Below, in pieces: positions 15,750 to 24,767 of a stretch of 38,912 nucleotides of DNA. The stretch is from contig JAJYZF010000034.1 in assembly GCA_021800165.1 (NCBI GenBank), positions 1 to 38,912 on the forward strand. Direction: 5' to 3'. The translations under genes were made by a program, and so were the position numbers. Position 1 is the first letter of the stretch; each line of letters begins with the position of its first letter. The stretch is from Planctomycetota bacterium. GTDB lineage: Bacteria; Planctomycetota; Phycisphaerae; WQYP01. The notes beneath the pieces are model-generated. The model was not told where the DNA came from. It saw only the letters and a list, made by a program, of their open reading frames with translations, and did no database searches.

Positions 15750-17612
15750 TTACGCGCTGGAGGCCTCCATGGCCGCGTCGCTGCGGCTCATGCGTTTTCT
15801 CTCATTTTCTTTGAGATAGCGCTTGCGCAGACGAATATTTTTAGGCGTAATTTCCACCAGCTCATCATCCTCAATGTATTCCAGAGCCAGCTCCAGCGAC
15901 ATGTCACGAGGGGGCTTAAGGATGATATTTTTATCGCTGGCCGTGGTCCGCATGTTGGACAATTTCTTTTCGCGGCACACGTTCACCGGAATATCCGTGT
16001 CTTTGTTGTATTCGCCCACCACCATGCCCTCATAAACCTCATCCCCGGGTTTAACGAACATGACCCCGCGTTCCTGAAGCGTATCGAGCGCGAAAGCGTT
16101 GGCCGAGCCATTTTCCATGCTGACCATCACGCCATTTTGCCGCCCCGGCAGAGCCCCGCGAATAAATTGATAGTCGTGAAAGGTGTGGTGCATCACTGCT
16201 TCACCCTGGGTCGCATTGAGCAAACGCGTGCGCAGGCCGATAAGCCCCCGCGCCGGAATCGTGAATTCCAGATGGGTCATATTGCCTTTGGTATCCATCT
16301 TGACCAGTTCCCCACGGCGATTGCCGATGGCTTCCATAACCGCTCCGACCGCCGACTGCGGAACATCAATGACCAGATTTTCCACCGGCTCGCACTTGTG
16401 GCCGTTGAGTTCTTTGAAAATCACTTTGGGTTTGGAAACTTGGAGTTCATAGCCTTCGCGGCGCATATTTTCAATCAGCACGCCCAGGTGCAAAAGGCCG
16501 CGGCCGCTCACCCGCAGCGAATCGGCCGACGCCGTATCTTCCACCCGCAGCGCCACATTACTTTGCAGCTCGCGCATCAACCGGTCACGAAGGTTGCGGC
16601 TGGTAACAAACTTCCCTTCACGGCCCGCCAGCGGCGAATCGTTGACACTGAAGATCATACTTAGCGTTGGTTCGTCCACGTCGATCAGGGGTAAAGCGTC
16701 GGGATGTTCCGGTGTGGCAATGGTATCGCCAATGTCCACATCCTCAATACCGACCACCGCGCAAATATCACCGGCCTCGGCGTGCTGGGTCTTTTCCCGG
16801 GCCAGACCTGCAAACAAAAATAACTCCACAATGGAATGGCTTTCAATCTTGCCGTTTCGTTTTACCAGAGCCACCTTCTGGCCTTTGTTTAACACGCCGT
16901 TAAACACCCGCCCAATGCCGATACGCCCGACATATTCGTTATAGTCGATGTTGGTAATCTGCATCTGCAGCGGCTTTTCCAGGTCCGCCACGGGACCGGG
17001 AATTTTGTTCACAATGGTTTCCATCAGCGGACGCATATCCTGGTTGGAATCCTTAACATCCAGCCGGGCAAAGCCGGCCCGGCCGGAAGCGTACACCACC
17101 GGAAAATCCAGGGCGTCATCATCCGCTTCCAGTTCCACAAATAGATCGAAGATTTCATTAAGCACTTCATCCGGCCGGCAATCCAACCGATCAATCTTGT
17201 TGATGACCACAATCGGCTTGATGTGATAATGAAACGCCTTGCGCAAAACAAAACGGGTCTGCGGCATCGGGCCTTCAAAGGCATCCACCAGCAGCAGCAC
17301 CCCATCGGCCATTTTCAATACGCGTTCCACCTCGCCGCCGAAATCGGCGTGGCCCGGCGTATCAATAATGTTGATCTTACGCACCACACCACGCACATCG
17401 GTATAGTTCATCGCCACATTTTTGGCCAAAATGGTGATCCCGCGTTCCCGCTCCAGCGGGTTATTGTCCAGAATCAACGTGTCGGTGGACATCTGCGTCT
17501 GGTTGTCGCGGAACATGCCCGATTGCCGCAGCAAAGCATCCACCAGCGTGGTTTTGCCATGATCCACGTGTGCAATAATGGCGATGTTGCGTAATTCGTC
17601 TCGTCTTTTCAT
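15750..17612 (-). CDS. typA: Translational GTPase TypA/BipA
   Basis: A 620-residue ribosome-binding GTPase involved in large-subunit assembly and stress adaptation. GTPase motifs are AHVDHGKT (14-21), the switch I region ending [25 protein letters not shown] (from 84) and NKIDR (138-142). EF-G-like domains follow, with [20 protein letters not shown] and the TypA C-terminal block. The frame extends 23 residues upstream, but the start at ATG 17612 puts [14 protein letters not shown] at the N-terminus, as in other TypA proteins; an ATG at 17624 is the alternative. Neither has a strong ribosome binding site. Length is close to the usual 605-615. Confidence 0.95.
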   Translation of the reverse strand: MKRRDELRNIAIIAHVDHGKTTLVDALLRQSGMFRDNQTQMSTDTLILDNNPLERERGITILAKNVAMNYTDVRGVVRKINIIDTPGHADFGGEVERVLKMADGVLLLVDAFEGPMPQTRFVLRKAFHYHIKPIVVINKIDRLDCRPDEVLNEIFDLFVELEADDDALDFPVVYASGRAGFARLDVKDSNQDMRPLMETIVNKIPGPVADLEKPLQMQITNIDYNEYVGRIGIGRVFNGVLNKGQKVALVKRNGKIESHSIVELFLFAGLAREKTQHAEAGDICAVVGIEDVDIGDTIATPEHPDALPLIDVDEPTLSMIFSVNDSPLAGREGKFVTSRNLRDRLMRELQSNVALRVEDTASADSLRVSGRGLLHLGVLIENMRREGYELQVSKPKVIFKELNGHKCEPVENLVIDVPQSAVGAVMEAIGNRRGELVKMDTKGNMTHLEFTIPARGLIGLRTRLLNATQGEAVMHHTFHDYQFIRGALPGRQNGVMVSMENGSANAFALDTLQERGVMFVKPGDEVYEGMVVGEYNKDTDIPVNVCREKKLSNMRTTASDKNIILKPPRDMSLELALEYIEDDELVEITPKNIRLRKRYLKENERKRMSRSDAAMEASSA

Positions 17613-18389
17613 TACCAAGCTCATTTCAATGATTGGGACCGCAAGCTCTCGCCAAATCCCGGCAAGGCCCGTGGCGATCAAAGGTTTGTTAAAATGCGAC
17701 TTCCATCATCCGGTTAAGGCGGCCCCAAGCCACCCAGCCGCATCGAGCCGTGTAATCTACCATAATCTGGTCAAAACAAAAAGCGATGCGATGCCACGGC
17801 GGGGCAGCGGGGCAGCGGTAGTACTAACGGGCTTTCTCACCTGTTGCAAATATGTTTACCGCTCGTTACGCACTGCGAGAGGCGGGTGAACATAAACCAC
17901 GAAATAAATAGCGCGGTGGCGGCCGTTCTGTGAGCCCACCCTATCGCATCTGTAGTCAACGCGGCAATTCACGACACATTTGAGGTTGTGTTAGGCCCGC
18001 AAAACTCGGTCTTTTGTTGGAGTGCGGTCATAGATTGTGGGAATCGCGGGAGCGGTGTGTTTGGCAGAAAGCCAGATCCGCAACATGTGGGCACGATTCC
18101 CGTGGCAAAAAGGGCGACATTCGCTCTGGCATTGATTTTGGGCGGAAGCGGACCGTTGCCCCAAAATCTGGCCGCACCCGTCCGAGCGCACTTGTTGGAT
18201 GCCCTCAGATGGCCTAAACTATTGTACGAGTCAGGCCAACCTGCCGGGCGGCATTTCCTCTCTTTGCCTTAAACCACTGGCAAAGGACTGGTAAGGCCGA
18301 CCACAGCCGTTCGGACTCGTCCGGCATGTCAGGCCCCGCCAACTGGATAGGACCGAGGCTGAATTAGCGGGAATTTTTACAGGAAACTC
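17613..18389. other. Intergenic stretch, no gene seen
   Basis: A 777-nt gap between the divergent typA and RNA helicase genes. Short frames, such as 94 codons at 17988-18272, start at TTG without a ribosome binding site and have no recognisable composition. GGGGCAGC is tandemly repeated near 17800-17817. No tRNA-like or convincing riboswitch fold was recognised. The length would allow a long helicase leader or a small RNA, but nothing specific supports either. Confidence 0.5.
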
Positions 18390-19769
18390 ATGACCAACCG
18401 TACCCATTTGGAACTGCCCGAAGCCTTTGCGGCCCTGGGCTTGGATAATGCAATCTTACTGGCTCTGGCGGAAATTAATTTTCGGGAGCCTTCGGAAATA
18501 CAAAAGCGTTTGATCCCCGTGGCCCTGCGCGGTGTGGATGTTATCGGGCAAGCCCGCACCGGCACTGGAAAAACGGCGGCCTTCGGCTTACCAATTCTGC
18601 AGCGTATGGATCCGGGACAGGCCTTTCAGACCCTGGTGGTGGTGCCCACCCGCGAATTGGCGGTTCAGGTGGAAGCGGAACTGCTGCGTTTTGCCCGGCA
18701 CACGGCACTGCGATTACAAGTGGTCTATGGCGGCCAAAAGGTAACCCACGATCTGAAACTGCTGGAACGCCAGCCGCATCTGGTGGTGGGTACACCCGGA
18801 CGCATCATCGACTTAAACGAACGTGGGGCCTTGCCGCTGCACAACATGAAATTCGTCGTCTGCGACGAGGTGGACCGGATGTTTGATATCGGATTCCGCG
18901 ATGATGTGCGTAAAATTCTTACGGCCTGCGTGGCACCGCATCAAACCATTTTAGTTTCCGCCACCATCAATGACGACATCGAACGGCTGGTGGCCAAACA
19001 TACCATCCGCCCGGAACGCATTTTTACCTCGACCAACCAGGAAACGTTGACCAATCCGGAGGCGATACAATATTTCGTGGGCGTGCAACCATGGGATAAA
19101 CAGCGGGCTTTGCACCTGCTGCTCAAGCAGGAAAATCCCAAATTGGCCATCATTTTTTGTCGCACCAAACGCAGTGTGGATAAGGTGGCAGGCTCTCTGT
19201 CCGCGCATGGTATTAATGCCTCGCCCATTCACGGCGACTTGCTGCAAGCCAAGCGCGAACGGGTGATGCGCGGTTTTCGGACCGGTAAAATCAATGTGCT
19301 CGTCGCCACCGATCTGGCCAGCCGCGGTATTGATGTGCATGAAATAACACACATTATCAACTATGACGTGCCGGAAGAGGCGGAGGTTTACGTGCATCGG
19401 GTAGGCCGCACCGCCCGCATGGGTGCCACCGGCCGAGCGTTTACGTTTGTTTCTCCGGGCCAGGCCCAACTGCAAACCGAGATTGAAAAACTCATCAATC
19501 ACCTGCTGGAAGACTATAAAATTTCTGGCTTTGTGCCCTCTCCTGAACCCGGCCGCAGCCATGGCTTCGATAAGCACCGGTCGAGCGCCGGCAGCGTAAG
19601 CCCAGTGGACCCGCAGGATGCGGATGCCCACAGCGCCGCGCGGGCCGCGCCCAGTGCGGCCTCCGCAGCCGATACTACCGTCTACAGTCCCACCTCTTTT
19701 GCTGCCCCATCAGTGGAAAGCAAGCCCCGCCCATTGAGCGGTCGTTTTCCCACGCGTCGTCGCCGCTGA
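18390..19769 (+). CDS. DEAD-box-family RNA helicase with DEVD motif II
   Basis: A 459-residue ATP-dependent RNA helicase. Motifs in order are the Q-motif region ending in EPSEIQ (33-38), Walker A ARTGTGKT (55-62), PTREL (86-90), GG (114-115), TPGR (135-138), motif II DEVD (159-162) instead of DEAD, SAT (190-192), FCRTKR (256-261), ATDLASRGIDV (306-316) and HRVGRTAR (336-343). The C-terminal tail from about 380 is Ala/Ser/Pro-rich and ends in a basic RRRR, a likely RNA-binding extension. AGGA at 18381 lies 5 nt before the ATG. Roles in ribosome assembly or cold adaptation are usual for the family. It converges with the LOG-family gene. Confidence 0.92.
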   Translation: MTNRTHLELPEAFAALGLDNAILLALAEINFREPSEIQKRLIPVALRGVDVIGQARTGTGKTAAFGLPILQRMDPGQAFQTLVVVPTRELAVQVEAELLRFARHTALRLQVVYGGQKVTHDLKLLERQPHLVVGTPGRIIDLNERGALPLHNMKFVVCDEVDRMFDIGFRDDVRKILTACVAPHQTILVSATINDDIERLVAKHTIRPERIFTSTNQETLTNPEAIQYFVGVQPWDKQRALHLLLKQENPKLAIIFCRTKRSVDKVAGSLSAHGINASPIHGDLLQAKRERVMRGFRTGKINVLVATDLASRGIDVHEITHIINYDVPEEAEVYVHRVGRTARMGATGRAFTFVSPGQAQLQTEIEKLINHLLEDYKISGFVPSPEPGRSHGFDKHRSSAGSVSPVDPQDADAHSAARAAPSAASAADTTVYSPTSFAAPSVESKPRPLSGRFPTRRRR

Positions 19770-19804
19770 GGGTGTAGTATCACCGACGTATCCAATTCGG
19801 TCGG

Positions 19805-20677
19805 CTAAGAACGTTTTCGGTGTTTCTTTTTTATGGTCCGGGCTGTTGCGGCCTGGGTGGCCGCCCGGCGTTGATCCGAGGCCGCTAAGGTGCCTTGAGT
19901 GGGCCGGATTTCAACGTGCTCCGATATGGTTGGTACCACGCCAAAGCGGGTGCCTTCCGGCGAAATCTGGCGTGACTGGTTGGTGGTCACCTCGCCGCCA
20001 TGCGGTGGAATCCAGCAGCGTCCTTTTTCCGAATCCACAATTATTTTACACGCATATTCAGGGTCGTCGGTGATCTGAAATAATTTCAGGTCGGATGGAT
20101 GAATGGCATGATATTTCTGATTCATGGTCTGGTCCATCCAGTCCATTAGTCCCTGCCAGTAATCGCGGCCCATCAGCACCAGTGGTCGGGGATCAATTTT
20201 CATCGTTTGCACCAGGGTAAGCGTTTCAAAATATTCATCCATGGTGCCATAGCCACCGGGAAAACAGACACAGGCGTGGCTGTACTTGACGAACATGGTT
20301 TTACGCACAAAAAAATAATGGTGATTCATGCTGATGGTCTGGTGGCTGTTGGCGTGCTGTTCCGTGGGGAGGCTGATGTTGAGGCCGACGGAAATTCCGC
20401 CGGCTTCTTTGGCTCCGCGGTTGGCGGCTTCCATAATGCCGGGGCCGCCGCCGGTGATGACGGCGAAATTATTACGTGCCAGCATGGCTCCCAGAGTGCG
20501 CGCCACCCGGTACCAATGATCATCCGCGGGCACACGGGCGGAACCGAAAACCGTCACCGCAGGCCCAATAGGCGCAAGTTGCTCAAACCCTTCGACAAAT
20601 TCCGCCATGATGCGAAAAATCCGCCACATGTCACGGGTGGTCGGGTCGATGGTGCTGCTCTGTTGATCATATAACAT
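19805..20677 (-). CDS. LOG-family nucleotide-binding protein
   Basis: A 290-residue Rossmann-fold protein of the LOG/TIGR00730 family; characterised members are cytokinin riboside 5'-monophosphate phosphoribohydrolases or related nucleotide hydrolases. Diagnostic motifs are GGGPGIMEAANRGA at residues 76-89 and PGGYGTMDE at 140-148, with FGSAR near 44-48. AGGAG with 8-nt spacing fixes the ATG at 20677; an upstream extension in the same frame is not convincing. Residues after about 225 form a tail outside the usual core, ending in a strongly basic KKKHRKRS. True substrate unknown. It is convergent with the RNA helicase gene. Confidence 0.88.
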   Translation of the reverse strand: MLYDQQSSTIDPTTRDMWRIFRIMAEFVEGFEQLAPIGPAVTVFGSARVPADDHWYRVARTLGAMLARNNFAVITGGGPGIMEAANRGAKEAGGISVGLNISLPTEQHANSHQTISMNHHYFFVRKTMFVKYSHACVCFPGGYGTMDEYFETLTLVQTMKIDPRPLVLMGRDYWQGLMDWMDQTMNQKYHAIHPSDLKLFQITDDPEYACKIIVDSEKGRCWIPPHGGEVTTNQSRQISPEGTRFGVVPTISEHVEIRPTQGTLAASDQRRAATQAATARTIKKKHRKRS

Positions 20678-20776
20678 CGCGATGGCTCCTGAATGTGGTA
20701 ACAGGCGGCGGCGGCTTGGGAATGGCGCAGCACACCGCCAATTTCTGTCGTTCCGCAACATAAAATAACCTTGGCT

Positions 20777-20792
20777 GCTTCCAAACGGAAGC
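20777..20792 (-). terminator. Possible terminator after the pseudouridine synthase
   Basis: GCTTCC at 20777-20782 and GGAAGC at 20787-20792 form a perfect 6-bp stem with a four-base loop. Read on the minus strand, a TTATTTTA stretch follows about 9 nt later. It sits between the pseudouridine synthase stop (20861) and the LOG start (20677). The gap before the T-rich part makes intrinsic termination only moderately likely. Confidence 0.35.
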
Positions 20793-20860
20793 GCTGGTTG
20801 GCATTTCCGCGATACGCAGTGCCATAGAGAGGCTTGATGATGGGATGGAAGAAGTGCGGC

Positions 20861-21628
20861 TTACCGCTCTGTCGGTGGCTGGATTTGGCACCACTCTACC
20901 GGTACGGACAGATTCAAGGTCTTGGCGATAGCCAGCATATCCGCGGGCAGGGGGGCGAGAAAGTGTCGCCATTGGCGCGTGGCGGGATGACGAAACCCCA
21001 GTTTGGCCGCGTGCAGGCAAATGCGATCCGTGGCGGACTTGGCCGAACCATAAACGCTATCGCCCACCAGAGGTGCTCCGATGAATTTGGCGTGAGCGCG
21101 AATTTGATGCAGTCGGCCGGTTTTAATGATTACGGCCAGAAGGGCGGCATTGCCGCTGGAACTCAGGGTGCGGTAGACGGAAAGGGCATCTTGTCCGGAC
21201 GGTGAGATCACCACCTTTTTATAATCACCGGTGATTTCCCGCAGTCGCGCCTGAACGATGCCATTGGGCTTGGCGGGGCGGGGACTCACGATGGCCAGAT
21301 ATTCTTTCTCCACCATGCGATTCTCAAAATCGGCGCGCAGTTCGTCATAGGCTCGAGGGCGAATGGCCACCACCAGCAGGCCGCTGGTTTGCTTGTCCAA
21401 TCGATGCAATAGACCGTAATCGCGTTTTTCGCCCATGTTGTGGAGCAGATTACCAAAGCGGCTGAATAATCCGTTGAGCAGGGAATCGCTGCTATGCCCT
21501 TTGCCGGGCTGCGTGACCACGCCGGCGGGCTTGTCGATCACCAGTATTTCGCCATCCTGATGGACTATATGAAACGGTACCCCGGGATTGGGCCGCACCG
21601 CCAGTTTTACTTGTGCCAAGTCGGTCAT
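20861..21628 (-). CDS. RluA-family pseudouridine synthase
   Basis: A 255-residue synthase that isomerises specific uridines in rRNA or tRNA. The catalytic motif HRLDKQTSG is at residues 75-83 with the nucleophilic Asp78. The C-terminal family block TGRLHQIRAHAKFIGAPLVG is clear. There is no N-terminal S4 domain, so it resembles RluA more than RluC or RluD in layout; the target base cannot be told from sequence. GGAAG with 7-nt spacing supports ATG 21628. The frame is open upstream into trxB, but that part overlaps trxB and reads as noncoding. It follows trxB by 118 nt. Confidence 0.9.
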   Translation of the reverse strand: MTDLAQVKLAVRPNPGVPFHIVHQDGEILVIDKPAGVVTQPGKGHSSDSLLNGLFSRFGNLLHNMGEKRDYGLLHRLDKQTSGLLVVAIRPRAYDELRADFENRMVEKEYLAIVSPRPAKPNGIVQARLREITGDYKKVVISPSGQDALSVYRTLSSSGNAALLAVIIKTGRLHQIRAHAKFIGAPLVGDSVYGSAKSATDRICLHAAKLGFRHPATRQWRHFLAPLPADMLAIAKTLNLSVPVEWCQIQPPTER

Positions 21629-21746
21629 AATTCTGCTTCCGATGGACGGAGAGGTTGATCTGGTGATCTCGGCGCTGTGCCCGCCTCCGCCGGGAAAGAG
21701 GCTCTGCGTCGGGAGCGGCCCATGCCCCCGCTCCCTGGCAGCAGCG

Positions 21747-22733
21747 TCAATGAATTCCCTCTTCCGCCAACCAGCGCTCCGCATCAATGGCGGCTTTGCA
21801 TCCCATGCCCGCGGCGGTAATAGCTTGACGATAAACGCTGTCGGCGCAATCTCCGCCGGCAAAAACACCGGGCACGCTGGTAAACGTGCGAAAGCCGTCC
21901 TGGGGAACGATATATCCCTTCTCGTTAAGTTTCACCTGCCCTTCCAGAAATGACGTATTGGGCGTGTGGCCAATAGCCGCAAACATGCCCCGACATTCAA
22001 TATTTCCGGCTTGGCCGGTACTGATATTTTTGATGCGCACACCCGTCACGCCATCGCTGTCGTTGCCCAGAACCTCTTCGAGTACGGAATTCCACACCGG
22101 CTTAATTTTCGGATTTGCCAAGGCCCGCTGGGCCATAATTTTACTAGCCCGAAGTTCAGCGCGCCGATGCACCAGATAAACGATTTTGGCAAATTTGGTC
22201 AGGTAAGAGGCTTCTTCAACCGCCGAATCACCACCGCCAACCACCACCACCGGCGCATCACGAAACCGCGGCAAGGCTCCATCGCAGACTGCGCAGGCGG
22301 AAACTCCCTGATTTTCAAACTTGCGCTCGCTCTCCAGCCCAAGATAGTTGGCCTTGGCTCCGGTACAAACCAGCAGAGAATGGGCCAATAGCACGGCTTC
22401 CGGTTCTCCGGACAGATCGTTGATATGCCATATTTTGAAAGGCCGGGTTTTGACATCCACACGGGTGACAAAACTGTTCACGACCCGCGTTCCGAATCGC
22501 TCGGCCTGTTTTTGCAGGATGGCCATCATTTTTTGGCCATCGATTCCATCGGCAAATCCGGGATAGTTCTCCACCTCGGTGGTGAACATCAGTTGGCCGC
22601 CCGGCATACGTTCCCGGCTTACACCATCACCCGCGATCACCACTGGTTTCAAGTTGGCACGTGCGGCATAGATTGCCGCGGTCCAGCCTGCCGGGCCGGA
22701 ACCGATGATAACGGTCTTTTCAATGTTGCTCAT
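21747..22733 (-). CDS. trxB: Thioredoxin reductase
   Basis: A 328-residue FAD/NADPH flavoenzyme that reduces thioredoxin. Visible features are the FAD-binding [16 protein letters not shown] at residues 11-26, [17 protein letters not shown], the redox-active pair Cys147 and Cys150 in CAVCDG, the NADPH-binding GGGDSA (166-171), HRR for the NADPH phosphate, and the C-terminal FAD block [15 protein letters not shown]. Length is typical. The ribosome binding site is weak (TTGGA, about 8 nt upstream). It sits in a minus-strand run with folD, an ABC ATPase and a pseudouridine synthase, probably a loose operon. Confidence 0.95.
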   Translation of the reverse strand: MSNIEKTVIIGSGPAGWTAAIYAARANLKPVVIAGDGVSRERMPGGQLMFTTEVENYPGFADGIDGQKMMAILQKQAERFGTRVVNSFVTRVDVKTRPFKIWHINDLSGEPEAVLLAHSLLVCTGAKANYLGLESERKFENQGVSACAVCDGALPRFRDAPVVVVGGGDSAVEEASYLTKFAKIVYLVHRRAELRASKIMAQRALANPKIKPVWNSVLEEVLGNDSDGVTGVRIKNISTGQAGNIECRGMFAAIGHTPNTSFLEGQVKLNEKGYIVPQDGFRTFTSVPGVFAGGDCADSVYRQAITAAGMGCKAAIDAERWLAEEGIH

Positions 22734-22779
22734 AACTTTTATCCAAATTAAATAACAAGGTCAAATTTCATCCCGTGAA

Positions 22780-23610
22780 TTATAGCCGCTGACGCAAATG
22801 CGGCCACGGCTGAGGCTTGGCATGAGCGAAATATCGGCCATGACGGTGCCGTGGATGGATCGGCCATCCGTAGGCATCGGTAAGGTTTCTGGCGGTAATC
22901 ACATGGGAGGCCGGTCCCGCCGCCACCACACGGCCGCCGCCACCCAGCAGCAGCACATTGGAGGTTTCGGGTAGCAGTTCCTCCAGATGATGGGTGACCA
23001 TGACGATGGCGGGAGCGGCCGGCCCGATTCGGAGTTGCGTGAGCAATGCCAGAAGTGTCTCGCGTGCCGGCAGATCCAAACCCGCCGAGGGTTCATCGAA
23101 GAGGATCAGTTCCGGCCGATTTAGCAGTGCGCGTCCAATAAGGGTCCGCATTCGCTGGCCGGTGGAAAGCGTGGACCAAAGCTGGTTCTCGCGTCCGGCC
23201 AAACCCACATCCTCCAGGGTTTGGCGGGCCGTTTTCCATTGCCGCGGCGTGGGATGGCAATAGGCAATCGTCAATGTGCCAAAGAATCCACTGCATGCCA
23301 CATCCAGTGTAGTCATGGTTTGGTCAAAGGGGTAGACCGCGGCCGCTTCAATGAGCGCCATGCGTTGCCGGAGGCGGCTGATCGGATATGCCCCCAGCCT
23401 TTTCCCCAGCACTTTTACTTCGCCGCGTGTGGGCCACAAATAGCCCGCAGCTATGCGCAACAACGTGGATTTACCGCAGCCGTTGGGTCCAATAATCGCA
23501 GCGCTTTGCCGCCGTTGTACCGTCCAGTGGATGGCGGTGAGAATCATCGCGTCTTGGCGCTCAAAAGTCACAGCGTTGAGTTCCAACGCGGCAGGGGTGG
23601 ATGATTTCAT
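22780..23610 (-). CDS. Orphan ABC transporter-type ATPase
   Basis: A 276-residue single ABC ATPase domain: Walker A GPNGCGKST (41-49), signature LSTGQ (148-152, variant of LSGGQ), Walker B LILFDEPSAGLD (168-179) and the switch His in MVTHHLEEL (about 205-213). No permease or binding-protein gene lies in the window, so its membrane partner, if any, is encoded elsewhere. The layout resembles the YlmA/ModF-like single ATPases that are often annotated without substrate. The C-terminal 40 residues are His/Arg/Pro-rich. It is 50 nt downstream of folD, in the same direction. Confidence 0.85.
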   Translation of the reverse strand: MKSSTPAALELNAVTFERQDAMILTAIHWTVQRRQSAAIIGPNGCGKSTLLRIAAGYLWPTRGEVKVLGKRLGAYPISRLRQRMALIEAAAVYPFDQTMTTLDVACSGFFGTLTIAYCHPTPRQWKTARQTLEDVGLAGRENQLWSTLSTGQRMRTLIGRALLNRPELILFDEPSAGLDLPARETLLALLTQLRIGPAAPAIVMVTHHLEELLPETSNVLLLGGGGRVVAAGPASHVITARNLTDAYGWPIHPRHRHGRYFAHAKPQPWPHLRQRL

Positions 23611-23661
23611 CGGGTGAGCATTCCTTCTGACAGGTCGATCTGCCAGGCAAAAGCCTGACTT

Positions 23662-24552
23662 TCAAAACGGTTTTTCCAACTTATGCACCAGCCGAGCGGC
23701 GCGCAAGGTGTTTTTCAGCAGCATGGCCACCGTCATCGGTCCGACCCCGCCCGGAACCGGCGTGATCCATCCGGCCACCGGTAAAGCAGATTGAAAATCC
23801 ACGTCACCGACGGTTTTCTCAACGGGATGGCCTTGGCTATTGGTGGCGGCCACGCGGTTAATGCCTACATCAATGACGACCGCACCGGGTTTAATATGGT
23901 GGGCGGTGATCAGGCCTGGTTTGCCCACCGCCACCACCAGAACATCCGCTTTTTGGCTGTGGACGCAAAGATCGCGCGTGTGAATATGGCACAACGTTAC
24001 CGTGGCTTGCCGCTCGGTAAGCAAAAGCGCAATGGGCTTGCCGGCAATACGGCTTGCTCCCACCACGGTAACCTCGGCGCCGCGCAGCGGCACATTGGTG
24101 GATTCAATCAATTCGACCGTCGCCAACGCGGTACAGGGGGCGATGATGGTATGGCCATAAACCACATGGCCGATGTTGGCGGGGTTCACCCCTTCCACAT
24201 CTTTAAGTACGTCAATGGCGTATTGGGTCTCCTGGGTATTCAGGTGGGCCGGCAGCGGCAGATGCACCATGATGCCCGTGATGGTGGTATCCGCAGCCAG
24301 TCGGGCCAACTCGGCGTTTAACCGGGATTGCGTTATATCCGCCGCCAGTTCCAGCAGAGAATATCGGATTCCCAGGTCGTGGCAGGTTCTGGCCTGGTTA
24401 TCCGCATACACCCGGGCCGCCGGCGAATGCCCCACCAGCACCGCCACCAGGTGAATTGCCAGTCGCATTTGTAACAGATCTGCCGCCTCGCGGGCCACTT
24501 GGCGACGAATCGACGCTGCCAGGACTTTACCATCAATAAGTTGAGCCGGCAT
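23662..24552 (-). CDS. folD: FolD-like methylene-THF dehydrogenase with altered active site
   Basis: A 296-residue member of the FolD family, which normally interconverts 5,10-methylene-THF, methenyl-THF and 10-formyl-THF. The NADP-binding side is intact (GASRIAGKPIALLL, VAVGKPG, VIDVGINR), as is the C-terminal PVPGGVGPMTVAMLL. The catalytic side is not canonical. The conserved Tyr is present (Tyr49), but the essential Lys four residues later is Gln53. The Gln of the usual VQLPLP is His97 in VHLPLP, and the usual KDVDG reads KDVEG with Glu120. Cyclohydrolase activity may therefore be lost or changed. AGGA with about 8-nt spacing supports ATG 24552. It heads the minus-strand run toward trxB. 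Confidence 0.88.
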   Translation of the reverse strand: MPAQLIDGKVLAASIRRQVAREAADLLQMRLAIHLVAVLVGHSPAARVYADNQARTCHDLGIRYSLLELAADITQSRLNAELARLAADTTITGIMVHLPLPAHLNTQETQYAIDVLKDVEGVNPANIGHVVYGHTIIAPCTALATVELIESTNVPLRGAEVTVVGASRIAGKPIALLLTERQATVTLCHIHTRDLCVHSQKADVLVVAVGKPGLITAHHIKPGAVVIDVGINRVAATNSQGHPVEKTVGDVDFQSALPVAGWITPVPGGVGPMTVAMLLKNTLRAARLVHKLEKPF

Positions 24553-24670
24553 GGGCCGTTCCTTTCACTCTGGCCGCCAAACGCTACGTGCGCCTCTTGG
24601 TAAAGCGCCGTCGCCAGTATACACGCGGTAACGCCAATTGGCTTACCACCTTGTCGGTGCTTGGCCTGGC

Positions 24671-24700
24671 TTGGCCATGTCGGCCCAAATGCGGTAAAAT
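24671..24700 (+). promoter_or_regulatory. Possible promoter for the YmdB-like gene
   Basis: TTGGCC at 24671-24676 and TAAAAT at 24695-24700 are separated by 18 bp. The transcript start would fall near 24707, giving a leader of about 60 nt. The -35 half is only a half match, so support is modest. Confidence 0.35.
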
Positions 24701-24767
24701 CATCCCGCCCACCCATGGCCTGCCCGCCTGGCTGGATGATCATCTGCCCGCGTTGGAAGGCCCGCTT

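Noticed and set aside
15645-16664. 339-codon open frame on the plus strand, opposite typA
   Set aside because: Antisense to a clear TypA gene, with His/Arg/Phe-rich shadow composition and no ribosome binding site.
17988-18272. 94-codon frame in the typA/helicase gap
   Set aside because: TTG start without a ribosome binding site and no recognisable features.
21629-21868. 80-residue N-terminal extension of the pseudouridine synthase, which might have held an S4 domain
   Set aside because: It overlaps trxB in another frame, has no S4-like sequence, and ATG 21628 has a good ribosome binding site.
22284-22295. CAVC active site in TrxB as a possible anomaly
   Set aside because: The CxxC pair is intact and Val at this position is a common variant of the usual CATC.
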